DNA from: a virus
Reading direction: 5' to 3' (one strand)
Virus record (IMG/VR): IMGVR_UViG_3300007554_000511
Coordinates: 1 to 64,000 of that record
Length of the DNA stretch: 64,000 nt
Shown here: positions 14,868 through 23,019 of the stretch, piece by piece
How the letters are laid out: each line of letters opens with the position of its first letter
Numbering within the stretch: position 1 is the stretch's first letter
Position numbers and translations under genes: made by a program
Notes under the pieces: generated by a model
Told to the model about the DNA's origin: nothing
What the model saw: only the letters and a program-made list of their open reading frames with translations
Databases searched by the model: none

Positions 14868-15017
14868 TCAAATATTGTGTAGTAACCATTGACATTCTGA
14901 CACATCTTCGGGATTGTCGTAACGTGCGTTACAATATTCCCAACTGTCAATATGCAATATTGCGGTCAGTCCAATCGCAGTGAATGCGCCAAGTAGATAC
15001 ACAAATATAAATTTCAA
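14868..15017 (-). CDS. Small single-pass membrane protein, rare start codon
   Basis: An open frame of 49 residues from TTG 15017, or 53 from an ATT at 15029 that has AGGTG five bases upstream. Residues 2-24 (KFIFVYLLGAFTAIGLTAIL) form one membrane helix, followed by a cysteine-containing tail ending WLLHNI. The lack of an ATG lowers confidence. Confidence 0.45.
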   Translation of the reverse strand: MKFIFVYLLGAFTAIGLTAILHIDSWEYCNARYDNPEDVSECQWLLHNI

Positions 15018-15036
15018 TACGTCTTCAATGTTTCAC

Positions 15037-15576
15037 CTATCTGATTTGAATTCCAAGTTCTGCAATAGCATCTTGTACACTCTTTGCTTGAATGCGACAA
15101 TCTTCTAGTGCATTGTGTGCAGCAAACTGGTAGCGTTTGCGCGGGTCCATAGACACGATACCAAGCAACGTGCGACTATCTTTTACTTTCCAGAATGGCC
15201 ATGGGATTGGAATATCATACATTCTGCACATGTTTTCAATGATAACAATATCAAATGAAACTCCTTGCGCCCAGAACGTATCCACGCCAACGCACCATTT
15301 CTTCAATTCTTGAAGCATAGTTTTTGGAAGAATACGATTATGCGGAGTAAATGCAGCTTCGATGATTTCTGGCTCTTGTTTCCCCCACCATTCAAGTGTA
15401 TCATTGTCAACGCTTCTACCCATGTGTTCTTGATCATCGATATCAAGTTGCATGTAGAACTCACTCCAAGGTTCTTCCTTAGTATTTGGATCGAACTTGA
15501 TTCCGCCAATAGTAAGAACTTGACAGTCAGGTTTAGTTCCCAGCGTTTCCAAGTCGATCATCGCATGTACTGGCAC
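15037..15576 (-). CDS. dexA: DexA-like 3'-5' exonuclease (DEDDh)
   Basis: T4 DexA is a 3'-5' exonuclease that helps degrade host DNA. The 179-residue product has Exo I (MIDLETLG, residues 6-13), a long insertion with TLEWWGKQEPEI very like T4 DexA, Exo II (WAQGVSFDIVII, about residues 102-113) and Exo III HNALEDCRIQA (about residues 154-164) containing the histidine and aspartate. A GTG start overlapping the previous stop is used; an ATG five codons later is an alternative. Confidence 0.87.
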   Translation of the reverse strand: MPVHAMIDLETLGTKPDCQVLTIGGIKFDPNTKEEPWSEFYMQLDIDDQEHMGRSVDNDTLEWWGKQEPEIIEAAFTPHNRILPKTMLQELKKWCVGVDTFWAQGVSFDIVIIENMCRMYDIPIPWPFWKVKDSRTLLGIVSMDPRKRYQFAAHNALEDCRIQAKSVQDAIAELGIQIR

Positions 15577-15749
15577 TAACTTTCACTCCAATAGTGTACT
15601 TCGTCATAATCTGCTTTTAACTTATTCAGAAGTGCAACTACAACATATACGGTTTCCATGTCACCGTCATAACCAAGTTCATTGCGAATAGCATCTTCAT
15701 CCTCAGAATGAAATGCCCAACTCACTGCTTCTTTAAATTTAGGATGCAT
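15576..15749 (-). CDS. Small acidic protein, unknown (57 residues)
   Basis: ATG 15747-15749 to TAG 15576-15578, beginning MHPKFKEAVSWAFHSEDEDA. The stop shares a base with the GTG of the exonuclease gene. Helical and acidic; no family recognised. Confidence 0.6.
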   Translation of the reverse strand: MHPKFKEAVSWAFHSEDEDAIRNELGYDGDMETVYVVVALLNKLKADYDEVHYWSES

Positions 15750-15930
15750 CGTATTCTACTACTTGTACGTAACGTTCTTTTCCACGTTTGCGCCATGACT
15801 TAGCGAAATCTTCTGCTTGCTCTTGTGTTTCAAACAGAACAGGGTTTAGATCCCAACATTTACCATGTGTATCTTCTGTAATATAAATCCAATCATCGGC
15901 GGCAAGCATTATCTTTACTGCATACTTCAT
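15739..15930 (-). CDS. Hypothetical small protein
   Basis: A 63-residue product from ATG 15930, preferred because it overlaps the upstream stop as ATGA and has GAGGA upstream. It contains tryptophan-rich beta-like segments (DDWIYITED) and a helix (TQEQAEDFAKSWRKRG). Function unknown. Confidence 0.6.
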   Translation of the reverse strand: MKYAVKIMLAADDWIYITEDTHGKCWDLNPVLFETQEQAEDFAKSWRKRGKERYVQVVEYDAS

Positions 15931-16028
15931 TGGCACAAGTCCTCATAACGAATTGTATAAACACGATGCTTACTCAAATCTGTTGTTGTGTTTGAGGATT
16001 TAAAAATATAATCCAAAATCTGCTTCAT
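15927..16028 (-). CDS. Very short protein, unknown (33 residues)
   Basis: ATG 16026-16028 sits four bases after a perfect GGAGGT site; the frame starts MKQILDYIFKSS and ends TGA overlapping the next ATG. The strong ribosome site and ATGA coupling support translation. Confidence 0.5.
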   Translation of the reverse strand: MKQILDYIFKSSNTTTDLSKHRVYTIRYEDLCQ

Positions 16029-16030
16029 TA

Positions 16031-16414
16031 TTACCTCCGCATACTTGCTGCATCTTTTGCAGCTTGTTTATTATCTTTACGAACTGGCATCAAATTGCTT
16101 TTGTGTGTAACAACGATACCTGCAATTTCGTCACCTGTATACTTTTGTTGTTCACGGGCAGCGCCATTGGCCGAAACCCGATTACTCAATGTCGCAGTTG
16201 ATTGATGTTCACGGTAGTCCGGAATTTCATTAATGCCAACACGTTTGCCCCACTTGTCATAGAGCATGTGTGTTGATTTGCCAACGCCCATTTTTTGCAA
16301 GAACTTTTCGTGTTCTGCTTCGGCTGCTAGTAGTTTTTTTGTCTTGTTCTTTGCTTTGCGCTTGCGTGTGTTAGTTGTGCTATACGCAGGACCAAGTAAG
16401 TGCATACCTGACAT
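16031..16414 (-). CDS. Basic hypothetical protein
   Basis: A 127-residue lysine- and arginine-rich protein with a basic stretch TRKRKAKNKTKKLLAAEAE (about residues 16-34) and a low-complexity tail. Composition suggests binding to DNA, RNA or the virion interior. It has its own promoter at 16442. Confidence 0.68.
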   Translation of the reverse strand: MSGMHLLGPAYSTTNTRKRKAKNKTKKLLAAEAEHEKFLQKMGVGKSTHMLYDKWGKRVGINEIPDYREHQSTATLSNRVSANGAAREQQKYTGDEIAGIVVTHKSNLMPVRKDNKQAAKDAASMRR

Positions 16415-16441
16415 ACTATTCTCCTAGTTGTTTATGCCGTC

Positions 16442-16470
16442 AATATAGCACACTGGCACTATGTTGTCAA
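16442..16470 (-). promoter_or_regulatory. Sigma70-type promoter, extended -10
   Basis: TTGACA, 17 bases, TATATT preceded by TGC. No GANTC in the spacer. The -35 overlaps the end of the upstream gene. Confidence 0.8.
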
Positions 16471-16856
16471 GAACAAAGATTGGCAACCATTTGGTAATGT
16501 TCCCACGCTTGTTTGATAGCAGGAACATTTTCAGTGTCTTCTGGTGTTACTACGCAATCTAACCAATAGTATGGAAGTCTTGGTGGGTGTGCGCCGAATT
16601 TACGGGGTTGGTGCAACTTTCCAGTGTCATATAGTCTTACTGCCATACGTCTAAAGTCGTCGTGTTCATCTTTGAAATCCCACCATTCTGGATTGCTTAA
16701 CCCACCGTAGACGTAACCATCCCAAATAGAAGACCAATGATTGTCATTATGTGGATCAAAGTCTGTCCTTGCAATAATGACAAGAACATCTTCTTCTTTT
16801 ACTTTTCCAGTATAGATGTCACGTAGGCAACGTGAAAAACTTAGACCTATTTTCAT
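16467..16856 (-). CDS. Hypothetical protein, paralogue A of a two-copy family
   Basis: A 129-residue protein with an N-terminal G..FS.CL.DI..GKV.EEDVL pattern and a C-terminal AWEHYQMVANLC. The gene at 18588-18998 has the same pattern and the matching AWEHYVLLSGLC ending, so the two are diverged duplicates flanking the oxygenase gene. The family is not recognised. Shared context suggests a joint role with the oxygenase. Confidence 0.68.
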   Translation of the reverse strand: MKIGLSFSRCLRDIYTGKVKEEDVLVIIARTDFDPHNDNHWSSIWDGYVYGGLSNPEWWDFKDEHDDFRRMAVRLYDTGKLHQPRKFGAHPPRLPYYWLDCVVTPEDTENVPAIKQAWEHYQMVANLCS

Positions 16857-17944
16857 TATGCCAATTCCTGTGTAGTTTTATTTGGAAGTTTATATGACGA
16901 TGCGTTACCTTTAAGAGAATGTACAATATAATGTATGCGATCAATATAACGATCAATATAAGGCTGCTGTAGATATGGAATCCAAGGTTCAGTTTGAAGG
17001 TGACTTGGATCATATTGGTATCGTAGGCACAAACGATTGTCAGTTTCACCCAAGCGGCGGTGTTGTGTTATACTATTGTCAAACAAGCATAGATCACCGT
17101 CCTGTTCATACCAATGGTCGTAGATGTATTCTGGAACTTCAAGTTCTTTGCGAATTTTTTCTAATAACTTGTCGCTTTCTGCCTGTGACATATCTTTGAT
17201 TGCAGTCACAGTGTTGAAACTGTAGTGTAGACCAACATGACCGTATGGACTTTTAATAACCATCGGAATTTCTTCGTTTGGGAATGGAGCCATATTTTTA
17301 TACATCATATTATCTTGATACCCGTTTAAACCGGGATTGATTTTTCCGGGAGTGAAGTTGTGTAATAAAACCATGTCATTTAATTCACTACGGAAACTTT
17401 CACTTACGCTTTCATAATAGTCCACTGTTGTCAGGAAACCAGTTGCACTTTTAGTAGTTCCTTCAACTCCAAGCAGCGATACATTTGGTGCAAATACAGG
17501 GTTGCCACTTTCGTTGCTATGCCATAGTAGTTCCCCCTCTGCAAACATGCCAAGCGGATTACCATGCTCATCCTTTTTGCCACTAACACGGATTATGTGA
17601 CCTTTTGTTCTACCGCCACCTTCGACTACTCTGCTAAAACCTAGTACACAATCAATATCTTCTTGATCCCAATCGGATTGCATTGGAATACTTGATATTT
17701 TTCCATCCCAGTTTGGATACTTTTCTTTTAGTAGTGCAAAGAATGTCATGCGGTCGTCGCCCCACTTTTTCATCCAAGAATGATAATTATCCCGCGTTAA
17801 ATTTGTTTTTCGGATAATAGTTACGAGTTCCTTCATATGGATTTTTCCGATTTCCATCCACTCGTCGTCTGACATAGTATTAAAATCTACATCATCTATG
17901 AACACACCATAGCTACCACAGCCTGGTATTTTAGACACTTTCAT
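16856..17944 (-). CDS. TauD/TfdA-like 2OG oxygenase with altered iron site
   Basis: A 362-residue protein of the TauD/clavaminate-synthase superfamily, which uses Fe(II) and 2-oxoglutarate. The proximal motif reads LLWHSNESG (about residues 140-148), so the usual HxD is HxN. The distal histidine and 2OG-binding arginine are seen in ITQHRRLGETDNRLCLRYQ (about residues 295-313). The Asp-to-Asn change may weaken iron binding or point to a changed reaction. It sits between two paralogous small genes and next to a sugar-nucleotide dehydrogenase, so a small-molecule or glycan substrate is possible. Confidence 0.78.
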   Translation of the reverse strand: MKVSKIPGCGSYGVFIDDVDFNTMSDDEWMEIGKIHMKELVTIIRKTNLTRDNYHSWMKKWGDDRMTFFALLKEKYPNWDGKISSIPMQSDWDQEDIDCVLGFSRVVEGGGRTKGHIIRVSGKKDEHGNPLGMFAEGELLWHSNESGNPVFAPNVSLLGVEGTTKSATGFLTTVDYYESVSESFRSELNDMVLLHNFTPGKINPGLNGYQDNMMYKNMAPFPNEEIPMVIKSPYGHVGLHYSFNTVTAIKDMSQAESDKLLEKIRKELEVPEYIYDHWYEQDGDLCLFDNSITQHRRLGETDNRLCLRYQYDPSHLQTEPWIPYLQQPYIDRYIDRIHYIVHSLKGNASSYKLPNKTTQELA

Positions 17945-18588
17945 TTTCGATCTCCTTGATTTTTATAAAACCAATCATAGTAGTAAGCAAGTTGCTTTTC
18001 GTTTCGTTTACCATTGAACGCTTCTACTTGCGCAATAAAAATTTCTGGATTAAAGAAATCTTTAATATCAAATAGAATTTCGGCATCTGGTATAAACTCT
18101 TTAGGTATACGCGCATCCCATTTGGCTTTGTCTGCCTTATATTTTTGCAAATACATGGGCTGACGTAATACAGGATCATCTATATCAGATAAATCATAAT
18201 AGCATATTGCGTTATTTAATACAACCTCTCGTTGGTCTGCCCCATAAGAAATACCAACAATAGTTGCATTATCATCAAAATAATTTTTGATTAATTCTGC
18301 TTGACTTGGATCAAACGTACCTATCCACACATCTTTATTGTTGGCGTTTCTTAGCACATCTTCAATTTCCGACATTCTTCCGCGCCAATCAATATCCCTG
18401 AATGTTAGCGGTTTATTATTAGTCAGTTGTAACACATATGGTTCATGTACTCGGTGTATTGGGTAACCGTTGCGGTTTATGTCTGGGGCGCAGGGTTGTA
18501 ACCAATTATCACTCCAACCTGCTAACAGATTAATGAACACATCAACTAGCGAACCATATGGGCATATACCAAAATAAAGTTTTGACAT
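17941..18588 (-). CDS. Hypothetical protein
   Basis: A 215-residue soluble protein. The start MSKLYFGICPYGSLVDVFINLLAGWSD and a middle VWIGTFDPSQAELIKNYFDD hint at an alpha/beta nucleotide- or sulfotransferase-like fold, but no P-loop is clear. It overlaps both neighbours by one to four bases and is part of the oxygenase operon. Confidence 0.65.
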   Translation of the reverse strand: MSKLYFGICPYGSLVDVFINLLAGWSDNWLQPCAPDINRNGYPIHRVHEPYVLQLTNNKPLTFRDIDWRGRMSEIEDVLRNANNKDVWIGTFDPSQAELIKNYFDDNATIVGISYGADQREVVLNNAICYYDLSDIDDPVLRQPMYLQKYKADKAKWDARIPKEFIPDAEILFDIKDFFNPEIFIAQVEAFNGKRNEKQLAYYYDWFYKNQGDRK

Positions 18589-18998
18589 TATTTACACAAT
18601 CCCGATAACAACACATAGTGTTCCCACGCCAACTTGACTGCTGGTTCCATGTCAACTTCTCTCAGATTTATCTGATACCAATGATTTTTCAAATCAGATA
18701 TCATAGCATCGAATGCATGTGATGGCAATGCTTTATCTCGCAATACTAACTTACCACTGTCAATTAGTGTAAGAATGTATTGATATACTTCTTCAAAATC
18801 ATAAAGATGTAATGAGTTTCTACCTTGTGACAAGTGTGAAGTCATTGGATCCAACTGACGATTCCACCAATGTGTTGCATCTTCTGTGTTGTGAAAGTTT
18901 ATACGAGTATCGCCCACGATTGCATAAACGTCATTCACGTTTATTTTCTTTAGTAACAAATCACTGACGCAATATTCTAATCGTGTACCAAGTAACAT
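18588..18998 (-). CDS. Hypothetical protein, paralogue B of a two-copy family
   Basis: A 136-residue relative of the 16467-16856 product, sharing the N-terminal pattern (LEYCVSDLLLKKINVNDVYAI) and C-terminal AWEHYVLLSGLC. One-base overlaps link it to the gene on each side. Function unknown. Confidence 0.66.
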   Translation of the reverse strand: MLLGTRLEYCVSDLLLKKINVNDVYAIVGDTRINFHNTEDATHWWNRQLDPMTSHLSQGRNSLHLYDFEEVYQYILTLIDSGKLVLRDKALPSHAFDAMISDLKNHWYQINLREVDMEPAVKLAWEHYVLLSGLCK

Positions 18999-19726
18999 TA
19001 TTTTTTCCGTAATGAGTTATTCACTTCAATAACTCTCTGCATAATTCTACTTCCAGTAAAATCATAGAATGCTTCTGTATCTTTGGGGAAACAGTGGCCA
19101 CTGTATCCAAGTTTCCCTTCATCATTTGGAGCGACCATGTGTGATGGTCCGATGTTTTCAAACTTAGAAAGAATATCAATCATCTGTTCGTGATTATAAT
19201 GTTCACCGATCTGCCAAAATACTTCATGGAAGAATGCAACTTTTGTAGCAAGCCATGCATTATGCATGTACTTTACCATGCTTGCAGTTTTACGATCTGT
19301 ATCTATGAATTCTACATCAAGATATCCAAATGTTTGTTTCCAGAAAAAACGCTGTAGATTTGTCCCGCCACCAAGAATAAAATACTTTTGATTTGCAAAG
19401 TCGTCTGCTGCTGTTTTCGCTCTCAAAAACTCTGGATTGTAAATCACATTTGACGGATATGTTTCCATCATTGGGAATGGTACTGTGCTTTTAAGAAGAA
19501 TTGGAATGTCGCCAACTTCTGCAATCACACTACGAATAATACTATCATCACACTTACCTTCAACAGTTGGTGTCGGCACGGCGACCACTGCACCCCTAGC
19601 ATTTGGATAGTCTGAAATCTTGTTATTGTTATACTTTGGGTCTATGCGAACAACTTCTTTTTCGTCCGCTTCAAGACTTGCTGCAACAGTTTCACCTACA
19701 AAACCACAACCAACTACTAATATCAT
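18998..19726 (-). CDS. UDP-glucose/GDP-mannose dehydrogenase-like protein, short form
   Basis: These enzymes oxidise a nucleotide sugar at C6 to the uronic acid. The 242-residue product has the Rossmann motif VVGCGFVGETVA (residues 4-15), VPTPTVEGKCDDS, KSTVPF, YNPEFL and the catalytic cysteine in GYSGHCFPKDTEAF (about residues 207-220). It stops at the end of the central domain and lacks the C-terminal UDP-binding domain of the usual 390-440 residue enzymes, so substrate and activity are open. An epimerase and glycosyltransferase also occur in the window. Confidence 0.83.
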   Translation of the reverse strand: MILVVGCGFVGETVAASLEADEKEVVRIDPKYNNNKISDYPNARGAVVAVPTPTVEGKCDDSIIRSVIAEVGDIPILLKSTVPFPMMETYPSNVIYNPEFLRAKTAADDFANQKYFILGGGTNLQRFFWKQTFGYLDVEFIDTDRKTASMVKYMHNAWLATKVAFFHEVFWQIGEHYNHEQMIDILSKFENIGPSHMVAPNDEGKLGYSGHCFPKDTEAFYDFTGSRIMQRVIEVNNSLRKK

Positions 19727-19911
19727 CTGTTTTCCTCTTGGCGTTTTCTGAATGGAATATAGGTATCATTCCACAAATCCCAAACAAAGTATGCGGCAAC
19801 CCCGCCGATTATACTCATATACCAAACGTCCGCGAATATGGCGACTTTTGAATTTGCAATTAGTAAGTCTGCTGCTAAAAGTGCTACAGCCCAATCATAC
19901 CATCTAATCAT
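19723..19911 (-). CDS. Small membrane protein
   Basis: Sixty-two residues with two hydrophobic segments (about residues 5-20 and 31-46) and a basic, polar tail (FRKRQEENR), the layout of a small two-helix membrane protein. It overlaps the dehydrogenase gene by four bases. Function unknown. Confidence 0.6.
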   Translation of the reverse strand: MIRWYDWAVALLAADLLIANSKVAIFADVWYMSIIGGVAAYFVWDLWNDTYIPFRKRQEENR

Positions 19912-19923
19912 TATAGTAACCTT

Positions 19924-20298
19924 TTATGAATAGTTAAAGTGTACGCTTTGTACGAAGTTGAAGTTGCCAGGACGGTCGTTGCCTTCTGCGTTCAACATTT
20001 TATGAACATATTCGGGCAAGTGATGTCCAAACCGTTTTAAGAATTCTTCGCGTGGTAGGTTTTCTGCACCTTGTAGATAATAGCCGCCAAAATGTTCCAC
20101 AAATTCTCTTGCAGCAATAGTTTTATCAGACATGCCTTTTTTGAGTGTACCGGGTGTATAAACACCATTATCAAAGCTACCACGAGTTTCGTAATCATCA
20201 ACGTGCGGATAAGCACGAGTAATCAGTAGCATCACGCTTCTGCCTTCGCCTGTGGCATAATAGTCACATGCTAGGAATTGATACAATTCATCATTCAT
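19924..20298 (-). CDS. Hypothetical protein
   Basis: A 124-residue soluble protein without recognised motif. It overlaps the upstream gene by eight bases. Function unknown. Confidence 0.66.
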   Translation of the reverse strand: MNDELYQFLACDYYATGEGRSVMLLITRAYPHVDDYETRGSFDNGVYTPGTLKKGMSDKTIAAREFVEHFGGYYLQGAENLPREEFLKRFGHHLPEYVHKMLNAEGNDRPGNFNFVQSVHFNYS

Positions 20299-20524
20299 CT
20301 TTTAATACCTTCCACATTTTATCAATGTTTCGCTTTTTGATGAAATCTTCTTCACCAGTATATGTGCTGCACTTACTTAGCTTTTCTTGCACAAACCAAA
20401 GAATTTCATACAAGTCTTTTTTGCATCCCCAAGTTACGAACCCATCCATACGAGGATCGGATTCATTATAAGCAATCTTTTCGATTTCAGTCTTTATGTC
20501 TTCAACTGACCAATTAATTATCAC
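20291..20524 (-). CDS. Hypothetical small protein
   Basis: Seventy-seven residues, helical, lysine- and tryptophan-rich. It overlaps the end of the dihydrofolate reductase gene by eleven bases and so is co-translated with it. Function unknown. Confidence 0.65.
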   Translation of the reverse strand: MIINWSVEDIKTEIEKIAYNESDPRMDGFVTWGCKKDLYEILWFVQEKLSKCSTYTGEEDFIKKRNIDKMWKVLKDE

Positions 20525-20996
20525 GGCGACGATAAATGTCTACGTAGACATCTCCCTGCATTTCGCTACTAACTAATGTATAGTTTTCAAGAATAGGTGT
20601 GCTGGGTAGAAATGTATCACATTCATATGTTCCACTAATTCTACTCAGATGAAATTCTTCGATGATAGGTAACAAACCTTCAATAAGTTTTGCCCCACCG
20701 ATAATCCATACATTTTGCAACTTACTCATACTAACCAAATGAGTTTCTGCTTGTTCGAATGTTAGAAAATGATAAGGCCCCCGCTTATCATCAGTACTAC
20801 GTGTGACCACAATATTGTTACGTTTGGGTAGAGGTTTATTCGGTAGACTGTCCCACGTTGCTTTACCCATTGCAACAACCCCACCTACAGTCTTTTCTTT
20901 AAACCATTTCAAATCCGCTGGATTGTGAGGCCAAGGTAGGTCGCCATCTTTGCCGATACCCCAATCATCATCACATGCTAGAATTGCTCTAATCAT
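20514..20996 (-). CDS. folA: Dihydrofolate reductase
   Basis: DHFR reduces dihydrofolate with NADPH to keep one-carbon units flowing to thymidylate synthesis. The 160-residue product has WGIGKDGDLPWP (residues 12-23), the helix with DLKWFKEKT, the GKATWDSLP cofactor turn, VWIIGGAKL (about residues 95-103) and the C-terminal beta strands. Phage DHFR is common in T4-like viruses. Confidence 0.94.
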   Translation of the reverse strand: MIRAILACDDDWGIGKDGDLPWPHNPADLKWFKEKTVGGVVAMGKATWDSLPNKPLPKRNNIVVTRSTDDKRGPYHFLTFEQAETHLVSMSKLQNVWIIGGAKLIEGLLPIIEEFHLSRISGTYECDTFLPSTPILENYTLVSSEMQGDVYVDIYRRRDN

Positions 20997-21163
20997 TTAC
21001 GTTCCTTATTCTTTTTGTTTTTCAAGTGAAACTGGTACATTTTTAAATAGAACTCAAACGACTTGGGATAGTTCACTGGATTTGGAACTTTCCCATTAAA
21101 GAACTCTAAGAACTCTTTAATTATAGCATCTTTTTCAGATTCGTTCAAGTTGTTTAAATTCAT
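20993..21163 (-). CDS. Small basic helical protein (56 residues)
   Basis: ATG 21161-21163; the TGA at 20993 overlaps the DHFR ATG. It begins MNLNNLNESEKDAIIKEFLE and ends in a lysine-rich tail. Function unknown; coupling to DHFR supports expression. Confidence 0.6.
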   Translation of the reverse strand: MNLNNLNESEKDAIIKEFLEFFNGKVPNPVNYPKSFEFYLKMYQFHLKNKKNKERK

Positions 21164-21164
21164 T

Positions 21165-21452
21165 CTATCTTCCGTGGTATTGCCACATAACTGCGTTGCA
21201 GTATGCGTGTACCGCTCCTTCTGTTAAATCAGTGCCGTGATTGTGCTGCAAATGCACAGGATAACGTAAAAAGTTTGGCGGAAATAATCGCCAATTGATT
21301 TTCTTACTTGTTATTTCTTTTGGTGGAGCAGCATCAAGAGAACAATTGCACCAGTAACAAAGTCCATTTTGCTGTTGTATATATTGTTCTCTGACTTCTC
21401 TGCGTTGTTTCGCATCTGCACGACTATATAGTACTGGAAGTTTGTAAGTCAT
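21165..21452 (-). CDS. HNH endonuclease
   Basis: Ninety-five residues from ATG 21452, chosen because it follows the previous stop by one base. It has the CYWCNCSLD zinc knuckle (about residues 32-40) and the HLQHNHGTDL...HAYCN core (about residues 67-88) of HNH nucleases. It may be a homing or host-DNA-degrading nuclease; no intron is evident around it. Confidence 0.8.
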   Translation of the reverse strand: MTYKLPVLYSRADAKQRREVREQYIQQQNGLCYWCNCSLDAAPPKEITSKKINWRLFPPNFLRYPVHLQHNHGTDLTEGAVHAYCNAVMWQYHGR

Positions 21453-21453
21453 G

Positions 21454-22176
21454 TTAATCCCAAAGTGATTGATAATACTTTCCAAATAGACGGAAGCCAT
21501 TTTGAATACGTTCACCGTATGCTTTTCGTGCATCCCAATCTGTTTCCGCAGTGTGATCTAGACCCTTTGTCATTCGGAAGTTACCATCTTCGTGTTTGAT
21601 CCATTTTAGATCATATACACCTGACTCAAACTGTTCTTCCCAATTTTCGTTACTGCCACCGTCAAGACTTTCAAATGCAAAAATCATTTCTTCCATCACC
21701 CAATCCCAACGCTTGAAATGATTGTCGTCTGTATCCCAATCGTTTTCTTTTGGTGGTGCGCTAGTGCTGCGTAGTTCTTCCGGAACATCTTCATCGTCAA
21801 CAAATGGCGCGCCGTGTTTGTTTTCATTAAGTTGTTTTAGCATAGGACGGATAATATAACCGAGTGTTTCCACCATACCCCAAGTGTCCCAACGATCAAT
21901 ATGCACTTCTATTTTACGTTTCTTTTTACTGTCAATCCAAGATAGCAATTTGTAAAGCCAAGTTTCTGGACGATCTTTGAACCCGTTAGATTCTTCTCCC
22001 ACTTCTGGTTCTGGAAGAACACTGCCGTGTGCAAGCCATTCCCCAAAGTTGTGAACACGATCCGCGGTTCGTTTAATACCGTATTCATCTACTTCTTTTG
22101 GTACCCAGAACATCAACTTTTCTGCAAGTTGATATGGCCCGAAATAATTTGTATATTTGCATATGCGTACTTTCAT
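21454..22176 (-). CDS. Hypothetical phage protein
   Basis: A 240-residue protein from ATG 22176, whose A is the last base of the previous stop (TAATG). It is rich in tryptophan and acidic residues (WDTDDNHFKRWDWVMEEM, about residues 150-167). No motif recognised. It forms an operon with the repeat-containing gene upstream. Confidence 0.68.
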   Translation of the reverse strand: MKVRICKYTNYFGPYQLAEKLMFWVPKEVDEYGIKRTADRVHNFGEWLAHGSVLPEPEVGEESNGFKDRPETWLYKLLSWIDSKKKRKIEVHIDRWDTWGMVETLGYIIRPMLKQLNENKHGAPFVDDEDVPEELRSTSAPPKENDWDTDDNHFKRWDWVMEEMIFAFESLDGGSNENWEEQFESGVYDLKWIKHEDGNFRMTKGLDHTAETDWDARKAYGERIQNGFRLFGKYYQSLWD

Positions 22177-23018
22177 TACATTACCTCGAAATCTGATCCA
22201 ATTCTGAATACCCAAAAATCGCTATTTGGATGTAAATGCGCAACACTGACATATCCAGTGATATCGAATTCTGGCTTCTTGATTTCACGCTCAATAAATG
22301 GACGCAGATAGTTATTCGCTTCTACTGGTAGATTGTAAAGTTTGCCATCATAGCTAAACCAATACATTACATAGTTTCGGCGTTTTTCCCTGTGCTTTGT
22401 TTTAGTCACATATCGAAGACGCATAGCGGTTGGTCCAATTGACGATGCATGAAACTTGTTTTTCTTTTTTACTGCAACGCTTGTGTATTCATCACGCAGT
22501 TTATCGTACACCAAATCAGTCTGATACATTTCTGGCAATTTAACTACCATACCAAGTTGATCTTCAAGAATGTAACCGCGATCTTGGTCCAAAAACTCGG
22601 ACAATTTTTTATCAAAATCACCGACACGTTCATTCATCATTGCACGAAAACCGAGACGTGATTTATAATAATCACGAATTTGTTTTGCTTCTGCGATACT
22701 TTCTTCGTCAGGTTTATACAATTTATCACGAATTTGTTTTGCTTCTGCGATACTTTCTTCGTCAGGTTTATACAATTCTGAAATGTAAGAGTCATCTGTG
22801 ATTCGAAACAGATTGCCTTCTAATGCTCTACACATGTCATAAGTGTAATGCATATCAGTTCCCATCAACGTCTCAAGAATATTTGTCTTTCTCCAATATA
22901 CAACGAGTGCAAGTGGATCAGCCTGAACCTTAAATTGTCTGCGATTTTTGACAGTGTGGTCTCTGTCGTCCTGTTCCCATGTTGCTTGTTCTATTTGTGC
23001 AAAAATATTATTAGACAT
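22176..23018 (-). CDS. Hypothetical phage protein with internal 18-residue duplication
   Basis: A 280-residue protein from ATG 23018, preferred for its AAGGAAATAAT leader. The second quarter carries KLYKPDEESIAEAKQIRD repeated in tandem, encoded by a 54-base direct repeat. The rest is helical in the middle and beta-rich at the C-terminus. No known family; the duplication looks recent because the DNA copies are nearly identical. Confidence 0.68.
   Translation of the reverse strand: MSNNIFAQIEQATWEQDDRDHTVKNRRQFKVQADPLALVVYWRKTNILETLMGTDMHYTYDMCRALEGNLFRITDDSYISELYKPDEESIAEAKQIRDKLYKPDEESIAEAKQIRDYYKSRLGFRAMMNERVGDFDKKLSEFLDQDRGYILEDQLGMVVKLPEMYQTDLVYDKLRDEYTSVAVKKKNKFHASSIGPTAMRLRYVTKTKHREKRRNYVMYWFSYDGKLYNLPVEANNYLRPFIEREIKKPEFDITGYVSVAHLHPNSDFWVFRIGSDFEVM
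22671..22778. repeat. 54-bp tandem duplication inside a gene
   Basis: Two adjacent copies (22671-22724 and 22725-22778) of a 54-bp unit, almost identical, in frame, adding 18 residues to the 22176-23018 product. Confidence 0.95.
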
Positions 23019-23019
23019 A

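Noticed and set aside
21165-21452. HNH gene as part of a homing intron
   Set aside because: Flanking genes are intact and no split gene or intron core was seen nearby.
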